Source: Ruegeria atlantica (GTDB lineage: Bacteria > Pseudomonadota > Alphaproteobacteria > Rhodobacterales > Rhodobacteraceae). From it: a DNA stretch of 64,000 bases. The stretch lies in NCBI RefSeq assembly GCF_013033965.1, contig NZ_WQFE01000011.1, positions 62,001 through 126,000 of the forward strand, given 5' to 3'. The translations under genes and the position numbers were made by a program. The notes beneath the pieces are model-generated. The model was not told the DNA's origin and did no database searches. It worked only from the letters and a program-made list of their open reading frames with translations. The stretch's first letter is position 1. Each line of letters opens with the position of its first letter. Shown here one piece after another: positions 9,569 to 18,881 of the stretch.

Positions 9569-10786
9569 ATGGCGACAGTTTCGCCCGCTTCTGATTTTGC
9601 GTCGGTGGCTGCTTCTGCGGCGGCCCCTGCCCGCACGCGCGATCCGCGCCTGGATTTCTATCGCGGCATCGCGATGTTCATCATCCTGATCGCCCACATC
9701 CCGAACGATCCCTGGGCCAAGTGGATCCCCGCCCGCTTTGGGTTCTCCGACGCGACTGAAATTTTTGTGTTCTGCTCGGGCATGGCGTCGGCGATCGCGT
9801 TCGGTGGAGCGTTCTTGCGCAAGGGGTGGTGGATGGGCACCGCCCGTGTGTCCTTCCGCATCTGGCAGGTCTACTGGGCGCATATCTGCCTGTTTTTCTT
9901 CGTAGCCATGACAATGGCCGCGCTGGACCAGTCAGGTTTGTTTGAGAAAACATATGTTTCCTCGCTGAACCTGCAGCATTTCTTCAACGATCCTGCGCCT
10001 CAGATCGTGGGGCTGTTCACACTGACCTATGTCCCGAACTATTTCGACATCCTGCCGATGTATTTGGTGGTTCTGGCGATGATGCCTCTGTTCATGGGCC
10101 TCTACCGGATCGGTTTCTGGGCTGTCGCCGCAACGTCGGTCGCGATTTGGCTGATCGCGCAATTCGATGTATTGGACCTGCCGGCAGAACCGTGGTCGGA
10201 ACGTCAGTGGTTTTTTAATCCGTTCGGCTGGCAGTTGCTGTTCTTCACCGGCTTTGCGTTTATGCGCGGCTGGATTCCCGCCCCTCCGGTATCGAAAACG
10301 CTGATCTGGGCGGCGGCGCTGTTCCTGATCTTTTCCATGCCGTTTGGGTCGTGGAAAGTGTTCACCTGGATCAACGCTGCAGCCCCCGATCTGGCGGATG
10401 AAATCCGCAAGGTCTGGCCGGTCACGAAAGAGTTCCGCGACAAGACTGATTTCGGTCTGTTCCGCTACCTGCACTTCCTTTCGCTGGCTTATCTGGGCTG
10501 GGTCGTGGCGGGTGAACACGGCCACCGCCTGATCGCAACCGGTCAGGGAGCAGCGGCCAAAGCCTGGCAGTTCCTGCTGACGGTCATCACCAAAGTCGGG
10601 CAGCAATCGCTGGCGGTTTTCGTATTTTCCATGGCAGCAGCAAGGCTTATCGGCGTTGGTCTGGACCTGAGTGGGCGGGATGTTGCCAGTGTTTTCATCG
10701 CCAACATGATTGGCTTTGCGATGATCATCGGCGTGGCATACATGGCCGCTTGGTTTAAGTCACAACCCTGGAAGTCTAAGAAATGA
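9569..10786 (+). CDS. opgC: OpgC-type membrane acyltransferase
   Basis: A 405-residue polytopic inner-membrane protein with about ten hydrophobic segments. The RDPRLDFYRGIAMFIILIAH opening after a 23-residue Ala-rich leader is the hallmark of the OpgC/acyltransferase 3-like family; OpgC adds succinyl groups to osmoregulated periplasmic glucans in related bacteria. AAGGAC lies 9 bases ahead of the ATG. It overlaps opgG by 4 bases (ATGA at 10783-10786), so opgC, opgG and opgH form one translational unit, which supports the assignment. Confidence 0.85.
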   Translation: MATVSPASDFASVAASAAAPARTRDPRLDFYRGIAMFIILIAHIPNDPWAKWIPARFGFSDATEIFVFCSGMASAIAFGGAFLRKGWWMGTARVSFRIWQVYWAHICLFFFVAMTMAALDQSGLFEKTYVSSLNLQHFFNDPAPQIVGLFTLTYVPNYFDILPMYLVVLAMMPLFMGLYRIGFWAVAATSVAIWLIAQFDVLDLPAEPWSERQWFFNPFGWQLLFFTGFAFMRGWIPAPPVSKTLIWAAALFLIFSMPFGSWKVFTWINAAAPDLADEIRKVWPVTKEFRDKTDFGLFRYLHFLSLAYLGWVVAGEHGHRLIATGQGAAAKAWQFLLTVITKVGQQSLAVFVFSMAAARLIGVGLDLSGRDVASVFIANMIGFAMIIGVAYMAAWFKSQPWKSKK

Positions 10787-12282
10787 ATTTCACACGTCGC
10801 GCATTTCTGGTTTCAACTTCGGCGCTTGCTTTTGCGCCTGCGACCTTCGCCACCGGCGGCGAGGTCCCATTTGACCGCAATCTCGTCATCGAGATGGCCC
10901 GCGATCTGGCCAGCCGTCCCTTTGCGGAACGCGAGATGGTGCCGCAGGAATGGGTGGATCTGACGTACCAGCAATACCGCTCGATCCGGTTTCGGCTGGA
11001 CCGTGCGCTGTGGTACGAAACCGAGACACCCTTCAACGTCGATTTCTTTACGCCCGGCCTCTACTTCCCGCGCACTGTTAAAGTCGAAACCGTCGAAAAT
11101 GGAATGGCCACTCCGGTCGCATTCGATCTTGATATGTTCGACAAGTCCGAGGATGTCCCGGAACTGCCGATCGACAACACTTTGGGCTTTTCCGGCCTGC
11201 GTCTGCGCACCGAAATGCACCGTCCCGGCAAGACTGATGAATTCTGCGTCTGGCAAGGCGCCAGCTATTTCCGCGCCATCGGTCTGCATGAGGTTTATGG
11301 CCTTTCGGCCCGTGGTTTGGCGCTGAAAACCGGCGACCCGGATGGAGAGGAATTCCCGGAGTTCATCCGCTTCTGGCTGGAGCGCCCAAAACCCGGCCAA
11401 CGCGATATGGTCGTCCACGCGCTGATGGACAGCCCCAGCGTAACGGGCGCTTACCGGTTCAATGTCACCGCTGGCGCGGATTGCGTGATGGATATCGAGG
11501 CCACGCTTTTCCCGCGTGAGGAACTAAGCCATGTGGGTATCGCCCCCGGCACGTCGATGTTCCTGTTTGATCAGACCAACCACAGCCGGTTCGACGACTT
11601 CCGCCCAGCCGTGCATGACAGCGATGGCCTGTTGGTCCGCAACGGTGCCGGAGAGGTCCTGTGGCGGCCATTGGCGAACCCGACCCGCCTGCAGATTTCG
11701 TCTTTCGTCGACACCAACCCGCGCGGGTTTGGCCTGTTGCAGCGCAAGCGCGAGTTCTCGGACTACGCGGATCTTGAGGCGAATTACCACAAACGCCCCA
11801 GCCTATGGGTCGAACCCGGTGCGGAGTGGGGCAAGGGCTCGGTCACGCTGGTCGAAATTCCGGCTGATCAGGAAATCTACGACAACATCGTTGCCTATTG
11901 GCGCCCAGCTGAACCTTATGCGGCAGGCAGCCAGGTCGATCTGTCCTATCGCCTGATCTGGGGCGAGGAACCCCAGCGCACCCCGATGGCGCGCGTGATC
12001 AACACCGCGATGGGCGACAACACCTTTGGTGAAGGGCGTCTGGCCGTCATCGACTTTGAAGAAAGCGAGCTGCTCGATGACCCTGAGGCGATGACGATCT
12101 TCGTGGATTCCCCGCACGCAGAAACGTCCGAAGGCGTGCTGCAGCGCAACCCTGACACGGGCGGCCTGCGTTTGGCGTTTTCGTTCGAGCCCGGCGACCG
12201 CGACCATGTCGAACTGCGCGCGCAGTTGCTGAAAGACAAACAGCCTGCCTCTGAGGTCTGGCTATACCGTTGGACCTCATGA
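10783..12282 (+). CDS. opgG: Periplasmic glucan biosynthesis protein OpgG
   Basis: A 499-residue exported protein of the MdoG/OpgG family, needed in the periplasm to build or branch the glucan backbone made by OpgH. The N-terminus has the twin-arginine motif TRRAFLVST followed by a hydrophobic stretch, so export is probably by Tat. Characteristic blocks include YQQYRSIRFRLDRALWY near residues 63-79, FSGLRLRTEMHRP and GASYFRAIG. The length matches the family. It overlaps both neighbours by ATGA and shares their operon. Confidence 0.93.
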   Translation: MNFTRRAFLVSTSALAFAPATFATGGEVPFDRNLVIEMARDLASRPFAEREMVPQEWVDLTYQQYRSIRFRLDRALWYETETPFNVDFFTPGLYFPRTVKVETVENGMATPVAFDLDMFDKSEDVPELPIDNTLGFSGLRLRTEMHRPGKTDEFCVWQGASYFRAIGLHEVYGLSARGLALKTGDPDGEEFPEFIRFWLERPKPGQRDMVVHALMDSPSVTGAYRFNVTAGADCVMDIEATLFPREELSHVGIAPGTSMFLFDQTNHSRFDDFRPAVHDSDGLLVRNGAGEVLWRPLANPTRLQISSFVDTNPRGFGLLQRKREFSDYADLEANYHKRPSLWVEPGAEWGKGSVTLVEIPADQEIYDNIVAYWRPAEPYAAGSQVDLSYRLIWGEEPQRTPMARVINTAMGDNTFGEGRLAVIDFEESELLDDPEAMTIFVDSPHAETSEGVLQRNPDTGGLRLAFSFEPGDRDHVELRAQLLKDKQPASEVWLYRWTS

Positions 12283-14147
12283 GCCGAGATCTTCATATCA
12301 TGCCCCCCGAGACGCCTCTGGCCATGCCCGCGCAGGACTTTAGCGCGGGGTTTCGGGATGCTCAGGTTCCTAATGCCAAGCGCCCCTCGGCCGGATTTTG
12401 GCGCGCGTTGGCGTTTTCGCCTGCAATGGCAGCAACGCTCGGCCTGTTCTGGGTGATGACCGACTGGTTCGACGCAGAAGGGATCAATCTGATCGAGGCC
12501 ATCCTTCTGGCGCTGATCTCGTTCAACTTTTTCTGGATTTCCTTCACAGTGTGCACCGTGCTGCTGGGCATGGTCTCCCTGTCCCGCCAGGAACGCCCAG
12601 TCCGACAAGGCCGCGCCCAACCGCTGCGCGTGGCTCTGTTGACGCCCGTCTATAACGAAGTGCCTTGGAACGTGCTGGGTAACGCCCGGACGATGCTTGA
12701 AGACTTGCAGGCGCGCGGTGGGCAGCATCACTATGCCATGTTCATCCTATCGGACACGCGCGACCCCGAGATCGCCGCACAAGAACAAGCCAGTGTCGAG
12801 GCGCTGCGCACCACTCTCGCCCCCGGGCTGGAGCTGTATTACCGCCGCCGCGAACTAAACACCGACCGCAAGGTTGGCAACATTGCTGATTGGGTCAGCC
12901 GCTGGGGTGCGGATTGGGATGCGATGCTAGTGTTGGACGCCGACAGCCTGATGACTGGTCGCGCCATCGCCCGTTTGACCGACGCGTTGGCGCGCGATCC
13001 GGGCGCGGGGTTGATCCAAAGCTACCCTCAGCTGATCGGCGCGCAATCGGTCTTTGCGCGGATGCAGCAGTTCGCCAATGGCGTCTATGGCATCGCTTTT
13101 GCCGAAGGGCTTGCACGCTGGTGCGGTCAAGAAGGCAACTATTGGGGGCATAACGCCATTATCCGCACGGCAGCATTTGCCAATTGCGCGGGGCTGCCGA
13201 AACTGCGGGCACTGAACGGTCAGGAAAAACTGATCATGAGCCACGACTTCGTCGAGGCTGGCCTGTTGCGCCGTGCCGGATGGGCCGTGCGGTTCCTGCC
13301 CCGTATTCGTGGGTCCTATGAAGAAACTCCGCCAACACTGATAGATCACGCCTTGCGCGACCGCCGTTGGTGTCAGGGAAATTTGCAGCACCTGAAGCTG
13401 TTGGGTTCGGCCGGGTTCCAGCCGGTGTCACGGTTCCACATGTTCCACGGTGCTGTCGGCTATCTGATGTCTCCGCTGTGGTTCGCATTGTTGCTGATGT
13501 GGGCGTTGATTGGACAGGGTGAGGAAGCCTCGGTTTTGCATTACTTCAGCCCTGACAATCCGCTGTTCCCGCAATGGCCCGAGATGACGGAAACCCGCCA
13601 TGTGCTGATCATTCTGGTCATGTACGCCATGCTTCTGGCACCCAAAGTGCTGGGCGTTCTGGCGCTGCCGCTCAGCGGAGTGCGCTATGCTGAATTCGGT
13701 GGCGGGCGCAAGTTCCTGACCTCGTTCATAGCCGAAGTTATCCTATCGATCCTCTACGCCCCTATTCTGATGGTGCAACAGATGATTGCTGTCATCCGAA
13801 CCACCTTTGGCATCCAGAAAGGCTGGTCCCCGCAGGCGCGGGACGGCGGCAGCTATGGTCTGCACACGCTGATCCTGTGCCATACGGTTGAAACGGTCAG
13901 CGGCGTGGCGCTTGGCGTCGGTATCCTGTCCGGGCTTGTGTCGGTCTGGCTGGCCCCGATTGCAATCAGCCTTGCCTTCGCAATCCCCTTGTCCGCACTC
14001 AGCGGTGTTTCAGCCGGTGCAGCGCGCCGTATGGTTGGCATGAAAGAGGATTTCAACGAGCCCGCAATCACACGCTCGGCCCGTCGCTACAGGGACGAGC
14101 TGAAGAACGTGATCGAGGGTAAAGGTGTGATGACCCCCGCCGAGTGA
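12279..14147 (+). CDS. opgH: Glucans biosynthesis glucosyltransferase OpgH
   Basis: A 622-residue inner-membrane GT2-family glucosyltransferase that polymerises UDP-glucose into periplasmic glucan and passes it through the membrane. Two hydrophobic segments precede a cytoplasmic catalytic domain with LLTPVYNEVPWNV, the DxD-type LDADSLMTG (about residue 220), HDFVEAGLLRRAGW (about 321) and the Q/RxxRW-type RDRRWCQGNLQH (about 360); several hydrophobic segments follow. ATG 12279 couples to the opgG stop and is preferred to TTG 12270. Its stop codon directly abuts the stop of the convergent esterase gene, with no intergenic bases. Confidence 0.93.
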   Translation: MSRDLHIMPPETPLAMPAQDFSAGFRDAQVPNAKRPSAGFWRALAFSPAMAATLGLFWVMTDWFDAEGINLIEAILLALISFNFFWISFTVCTVLLGMVSLSRQERPVRQGRAQPLRVALLTPVYNEVPWNVLGNARTMLEDLQARGGQHHYAMFILSDTRDPEIAAQEQASVEALRTTLAPGLELYYRRRELNTDRKVGNIADWVSRWGADWDAMLVLDADSLMTGRAIARLTDALARDPGAGLIQSYPQLIGAQSVFARMQQFANGVYGIAFAEGLARWCGQEGNYWGHNAIIRTAAFANCAGLPKLRALNGQEKLIMSHDFVEAGLLRRAGWAVRFLPRIRGSYEETPPTLIDHALRDRRWCQGNLQHLKLLGSAGFQPVSRFHMFHGAVGYLMSPLWFALLLMWALIGQGEEASVLHYFSPDNPLFPQWPEMTETRHVLIILVMYAMLLAPKVLGVLALPLSGVRYAEFGGGRKFLTSFIAEVILSILYAPILMVQQMIAVIRTTFGIQKGWSPQARDGGSYGLHTLILCHTVETVSGVALGVGILSGLVSVWLAPIAISLAFAIPLSALSGVSAGAARRMVGMKEDFNEPAITRSARRYRDELKNVIEGKGVMTPAE

Positions 14148-14963
14148 TCAGCCGCCCGGCAGGCCTTCGTACCAATCCAGCATCATATCCGCCCAGCCAT
14201 TGGGCACCGAATGACCACCGGGAAACAGTGCGAATTCCAGCGCACTACCTTCGTCACATCCGCTCCAGTACCGGCGCATGAACGGGCCGGTGGTCGAAAA
14301 CCCGCTTGGCTTGGTATCTACACACCCATTGGCGATGCGCCAGATCTCAAGTCCGGCAAAAATATCGCCCTGATGGAACCGGCCGCCACCCAGCAAGCGC
14401 CCCTCCAGAGGCACCACGTTATCTGTCCAGCCATGGGTGTGGAACAATCGCACAGGGCCTTCACAAGATTCAGGATCCGGACGCCAAAACCCGCCAGAGA
14501 CAGGCACATAGGCCGAGAATGTGTCGGGCGCAGCGCAGGCAAGGTAATAGACCATAAAGGCACCGGCCGAAAACCCGCCCAGAACAACCCGGTCCGTATC
14601 CACGCCAAACCGATCCGCGGCATCCTGAACGGCTTCGGTCAAAAAGGCAGTCTCATCGCGGCCTTCCCAACCCGGGAAGAAATTCCAGCTTTGCCGACCA
14701 TTCCGCTCCGACCCCTCGGGCGCCATCACCGCGTATCCGCGCGCCAGCAACGGGTCCACCATGCCACGGTTTTTCAACGTGCCGGTGGCAGTGCCACCAT
14801 AGCCATGCAGAAACACCACCAAAGGTGGGTTCTCATCCTCGGGCAGTTCGATGTGGTACCCGCCCGAGGCGGTTTCACACATGCCATCCTGATCGGCACA
14901 TGCGGCAAACCCCGATTGCCCGATCAGCGCCAAACCCGTGGCCAGCGTCATTTCCCGGATCAT
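14148..14963 (-). CDS. Exported LpqC / PHB-depolymerase-type esterase
   Basis: A 271-residue alpha/beta hydrolase with a signal peptide (hydrophobic residues 5-20, with AACADQ at 20-25). The catalytic triad can be read as S132 in GGFSAGAF, D181 in HGWTDNVV and H251 in PGGHSVPNGW; PLVVFLHGYGGTATG gives the oxyanion-hole region. The family includes feruloyl esterases and extracellular polyhydroxybutyrate depolymerases, and the substrate here is not evident. ATG 14963 has AGGAG upstream; the longer open frame to 15239 runs through the rhodanese gene and is rejected. Coupled to the upstream rhodanese by a 4-base overlap. Confidence 0.82.
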   Translation of the reverse strand: MIREMTLATGLALIGQSGFAACADQDGMCETASGGYHIELPEDENPPLVVFLHGYGGTATGTLKNRGMVDPLLARGYAVMAPEGSERNGRQSWNFFPGWEGRDETAFLTEAVQDAADRFGVDTDRVVLGGFSAGAFMVYYLACAAPDTFSAYVPVSGGFWRPDPESCEGPVRLFHTHGWTDNVVPLEGRLLGGGRFHQGDIFAGLEIWRIANGCVDTKPSGFSTTGPFMRRYWSGCDEGSALEFALFPGGHSVPNGWADMMLDWYEGLPGG

Positions 14964-15433
14964 ACTGCACTCCTGTCGTAGTCGCGGACCGGCAATCCGG
15001 CGCGTACCCATCCTGGCCCAGCGGCCGAACCCAACATACCTTCGGGTACGTCGATGATATTGGTAAATCCGGCCTCGGTCAGCCGGTTGCTCAGCCGCGC
15101 CGAGCGTACCCCCCGCGCGCAGATCAGCGCGATCGCCGCACCTTTGTCGCCCCTGGCCAGCTGCGTCAGCGCGGGAATGAAATCTTCGCGGCGCATGTCC
15201 AAATGTTGCGCGCCCTCTCCGATCCCTGTGGATTGCCATTCTTTCGGGGTGCGAATGTCCAGCAACAAAACATCTCCGGAAACGGCCTGCTCGTGCGCCT
15301 CTTGAACGCTCAGCTGCCGCCCCGCGTAGTCAGGAGGAATGAGCCGGTATTCGCGTATCGCAAATCCGCCCGCCACTGCGGCGCAGCCTCCGATCAAGAT
15401 CCACCTGCGGGATCGGTTTACGTTTCGGGCCAC
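14960..15433 (-). CDS. Membrane-anchored rhodanese-like sulfurtransferase
   Basis: A 157-residue protein with an N-terminal hydrophobic anchor (residues 10-26) and one rhodanese domain (about 40-145). The active-site loop is CARGVRS with the presumed persulfide Cys at 105; LLLDIRTPKEWQSTG is the usual rhodanese strand. The domain probably faces the periplasm because only one membrane segment is seen and it is N-terminal. First gene of a two-gene unit with the esterase downstream, which it overlaps by 4 bases. The substrate is unknown. Confidence 0.82.
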   Translation of the reverse strand: MARNVNRSRRWILIGGCAAVAGGFAIREYRLIPPDYAGRQLSVQEAHEQAVSGDVLLLDIRTPKEWQSTGIGEGAQHLDMRREDFIPALTQLARGDKGAAIALICARGVRSARLSNRLTEAGFTNIIDVPEGMLGSAAGPGWVRAGLPVRDYDRSAV

Positions 15434-15639
15434 GTCGCACCCTCCTGACCTGACACCGCGTTTCTACCACAGCGCAAGTTTGGAATCCGCGCCGAATTTT
15501 GCTGGGCAGTTCAAGTTCACGTCATTTTTGCCGTCAAACAGCGCAAGCTAACTGTGTTAGGGCGCGGCAAATAAACCGTAATAGCTGGACAGTAAGAAAA
15601 TTATCCGTACAAAATCAGTACCACTTGACCGCCAAGAAC

Positions 15640-15643
15640 GGAG
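15640..15643 (+). promoter_or_regulatory. Ribosome binding site fixing a TTG start for mrpA
   Basis: GGAG lies 8 bases before TTG 15652. The reading frame is open much further upstream, but without a comparable site or homologous-looking residues, so this site decides the start. Confidence 0.55.
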
Positions 15644-15651
15644 TATCGCAC

Positions 15652-18522
15652 TTGTCCCTATTCCTCATCGCGGCCCTTCCTTTTCTCGGCGCTGTTTTTC
15701 CAGCCCTTCTGATCAGGGCAGGACGAAATGCAGCGGCTTCCGCTGCCGGATTGACCACGTTTCTGGCGCTGATGGGTCTGTTGATCCACATCCCGTCGGT
15801 GATGCGCGGCGATGTTGTAACAGCCCAGTTCGAGTGGATACCCGCCCTTGGATTGAACGCGAATTTCATGCTGGATGGGCTGGGCTTTTTGTTTGCTCTG
15901 CTGATCCTCGGGATCGGTTTGCTGATCATCCTCTACGCGCGTTTTTACCTGTCGCGCGAGGATCCGATGGGGCAGTTTTATACCTATCTTCTGTTGTTTC
16001 AGGGCGCGATGGTTGGGATCGTTTTGTCTGACAACATACTGCTTTTGCTGATTTTCTGGGAACTCACCTCTCTCAGTTCGTTCCTGCTGATCGGATATTG
16101 GAAGCACTTACCCGACGGACGCCAAGGCGCGCGGATGGCGCTTGCGGTGACCGGGTCCGGCGGGTTGGCGATGATTGCCGGGATGCTGATCCTGGGCAAC
16201 ATTGTCGGGTCCTATGACCTGAGCGTCATCCTGCAGAACAAAGAGCTGATCCAATCTTCACCCTATTACCTGCCTGCACTGATCCTGATCCTTCTGGGGT
16301 GCTTCACCAAGTCAGCGCAGTTCCCGTTTCATTTCTGGCTGCCCCACGCAATGGCTGCTCCGACGCCCGTTTCGGCCTATCTGCACTCGGCAACTATGGT
16401 GAAGGCCGGATTGTTCCTGATGGCCCGGATGTGGCCCGTTTTGGCCGGTACAGACGCCTGGTTCTACATTGTTGCTACAACTGGACTTATCACCATGCTG
16501 ATCGGCGCGGTGATTGCTCTGTTCAAGGACGACCTGAAAGCCCTTCTGGCGTTTTCGACCGTGTCGCATCTGGGGCTGGTCACCATGCTGCTGGGCTTTG
16601 GCACAAAGATCGCCGCAGTCGCCGCTATCTTTCACATCATCAACCACGCCACATTCAAGGCAGCCCTGTTTATGACCGCTGGGATCGTGGATCACGAAAC
16701 CGGTACGCGCGACATCAAACGTCTGGGCGGGTTACGTCACCTGATGCCGATCACCTTTACGATCGGGACGATCGCCGCGCTTTCGATGGCCGGCATACCG
16801 CCCTTGAACGGGTTCCTGTCCAAGGAAATGATGCTGGAAGAGACCGTTCACACCACATGGCTGCACTCACATTATCTGGTCCCGGGCCTGGCGTTGCTGG
16901 CAGCGCTGTTTTCAGCGGCCTACTCCTTCCGCTTTGTCAGCCACGTGTTCTTGGGCAGCGAGCGGCATGACTATCCGGCGCATCCGCATGACCCGCCGGT
17001 TGGTTTGTGGCTCGCCCCTGCATTCCTCGTGGTGCTGGTGGTGCTGATCGGGCTTTATTCCAAGGCCATCGTCGGGCCATTGGTCGCGGTTGTCTCCAGC
17101 GCGGTCATCGGCGGCGAGAAACTGCCCTATTACTCGCTGAAACTGTGGCACGGCTTCACGCCTGCCCTTTACATGTCCGTCGTCGCGACGCTGGGTGGCC
17201 TGTTCCTGCTGAGCTTGCACAAACATGAAGAAAAACTGTGGAACGCCCTGCCGCGCCCCGAGGCCAAAGCGATCTTTGACGCGGTGATTGCAGTGCTGAC
17301 AAAAATCAGCCAGGTGGTCACCGACACGCTGCACAACGGCGTCCTCAGCCGCTATGCGATCATTATGATCGCCTTCACGGTCGGCCTTGGGTATTACGCC
17401 TATACAAGCGGCAGGATTGGTCCTGAAACACGTGAAGCGCTGCCAATACAGATCATTCCGCTGATCGGATGGATCTGCCTTGTCGGTGCAACGCTCGCCA
17501 TCATGTGGTTCCACCGCAATCGCCTGTTGTCGCTGGTACTGATCGGTGTTGTCGGCCTGATCGTTTCGATGGCCTTCAACTATCTCTCCGCTCCGGATCT
17601 GGCACTGACGCAGATCTCGGTCGAAGTGGTCACGATGATCCTGCTGCTGCTGTCGCTGAATTTCCTGCCCACGGATACCCCATGGGACAGCAGCGCTGCG
17701 CGGCGTTGGCGCGACGCGGCAATCTCGGTCGTGGCGGGTATCGGGTCCGGCGCCCTGATATATGCGCTGCTGCTGCGGGATTTTGCATTCCCGACGATCT
17801 CGGATTTCCATCTGGCGAATTCGTACAAGGGCGGTGGCGGCACCAACGTGGTCAACGTCATCCTCGTTGACTTCCGGGGTTTTGATACCTTTGGTGAAAT
17901 CATCGTTCTAGGCATCGCTGCGCTGATCATCTTTGCCCTGACCGAAGCGGTGCTGGGCACGAATGTGCGCAGCTACCTGCTGAACCGGAAACCGCATTGG
18001 CCGCAATCCGGAGACTCGCACCCGTTGATGATGGTGGTCGTGACCCGGATGATGATGCCGATCGCGCTAATGGTCGGGGCCTATATCTTCTTCCGTGGCC
18101 ACAACCAGCCGGGCGGCGGTTTCATCGCCGGTCTGGTCGTCGCAATCGCCTTCCTGATGCAATACATGGCCAGCGGCTATACCTGGGCCATCGAACGCCA
18201 AAGGTTCTATTACCACGGCTCGATCGGCTGGGGCGTTCTGATTGCTGCCGCTACAGGTCTAGGAGCCTGGTTCAACGACCGCCCGTTCCTGACCAGCGAT
18301 TTTGGCTATATCCACTGGCCGCCGCTGGAAGAGTTCGAATGGGCCACCGCCATCCTGTTTGACACCGGCGTGTTCCTGGCAGTCCTAGGGGCGGTGATGC
18401 TGGCGCTGGACAGCCTGTCACGCTTTGCGTGGCAGCCGGGCATGGCGCAGGAGTTCCCGATGGATATCAACCCATTGCGGGATAATCCGCCGCAAGAAGA
18501 AGAAAACAAGGAGCAGGCCTGA
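15652..18522 (+). CDS. mrpA: Mrp/Pha cation:proton antiporter subunit A, fused A-B type
   Basis: A 956-residue membrane protein that combines MrpA (NuoL/ND5-like antiporter subunit, about residues 1-770) with an MrpB-like domain at the C-terminus (about 797-930: TRMMMPIALMVGAYIFFRGH...QPGGGFIAGL). This fused arrangement is called PhaAB in rhizobia. The proton-path segment MAAPTPVSAYLHSATMVKAG lies near 240-260. The complex exports Na+ or K+ in exchange for protons. TTG 15652 is the likely start, supported by its GGAG site and the family N-terminus; the ORF is open upstream to 15499. The stop overlaps mrpC by one base. Confidence 0.9.
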   Translation: MSLFLIAALPFLGAVFPALLIRAGRNAAASAAGLTTFLALMGLLIHIPSVMRGDVVTAQFEWIPALGLNANFMLDGLGFLFALLILGIGLLIILYARFYLSREDPMGQFYTYLLLFQGAMVGIVLSDNILLLLIFWELTSLSSFLLIGYWKHLPDGRQGARMALAVTGSGGLAMIAGMLILGNIVGSYDLSVILQNKELIQSSPYYLPALILILLGCFTKSAQFPFHFWLPHAMAAPTPVSAYLHSATMVKAGLFLMARMWPVLAGTDAWFYIVATTGLITMLIGAVIALFKDDLKALLAFSTVSHLGLVTMLLGFGTKIAAVAAIFHIINHATFKAALFMTAGIVDHETGTRDIKRLGGLRHLMPITFTIGTIAALSMAGIPPLNGFLSKEMMLEETVHTTWLHSHYLVPGLALLAALFSAAYSFRFVSHVFLGSERHDYPAHPHDPPVGLWLAPAFLVVLVVLIGLYSKAIVGPLVAVVSSAVIGGEKLPYYSLKLWHGFTPALYMSVVATLGGLFLLSLHKHEEKLWNALPRPEAKAIFDAVIAVLTKISQVVTDTLHNGVLSRYAIIMIAFTVGLGYYAYTSGRIGPETREALPIQIIPLIGWICLVGATLAIMWFHRNRLLSLVLIGVVGLIVSMAFNYLSAPDLALTQISVEVVTMILLLLSLNFLPTDTPWDSSAARRWRDAAISVVAGIGSGALIYALLLRDFAFPTISDFHLANSYKGGGGTNVVNVILVDFRGFDTFGEIIVLGIAALIIFALTEAVLGTNVRSYLLNRKPHWPQSGDSHPLMMVVVTRMMMPIALMVGAYIFFRGHNQPGGGFIAGLVVAIAFLMQYMASGYTWAIERQRFYYHGSIGWGVLIAAATGLGAWFNDRPFLTSDFGYIHWPPLEEFEWATAILFDTGVFLAVLGAVMLALDSLSRFAWQPGMAQEFPMDINPLRDNPPQEEENKEQA

Positions 18523-18881
18523 TGGAAGCGCTCGTAGCCTCTGCCGTTGGCGTCATGACTGCTGCCGGGATATTCCTGATCCTGCGCCGCCGGACCTTTC
18601 CCGTCATTCTGGGCCTATCTTTGCTGACATACGCGGTGAACGTGTTTTTATTCGCCACCGGACGGTTGGCGCTGGACGCACCTGCAGTTCTGAACAAGTA
18701 CAAAGACGTACCCTACACCGACCCACTTCCGCAGGCGTTGGTGCTGACGGCCATCGTGATCTCATTCGGGATGACGGCGGTGATCGTGATGATTGCGCTC
18801 AGCGCCTATTTGTCGTCGAAAGATGACCATATCGACATGAGCGCCCATGACAGCGTCGACGCGCCGGGAGAAGACGCATGA
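18522..18881 (+). CDS. mrpC: Mrp/Pha antiporter subunit C (NuoK-like)
   Basis: A 119-residue protein with three hydrophobic segments, homologous to NuoK/ND4L. FLILRRRTFPVILGLSLLTYAVNVFLF and DPLPQALVLTAIVISFG are conserved in MrpC; the latter is the signature loop of the family. It is a structural subunit of the multisubunit antiporter in the inner membrane. It starts on the last base of mrpA and overlaps mrpD by ATGA (18878-18881). Confidence 0.93.
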   Translation: MEALVASAVGVMTAAGIFLILRRRTFPVILGLSLLTYAVNVFLFATGRLALDAPAVLNKYKDVPYTDPLPQALVLTAIVISFGMTAVIVMIALSAYLSSKDDHIDMSAHDSVDAPGEDA

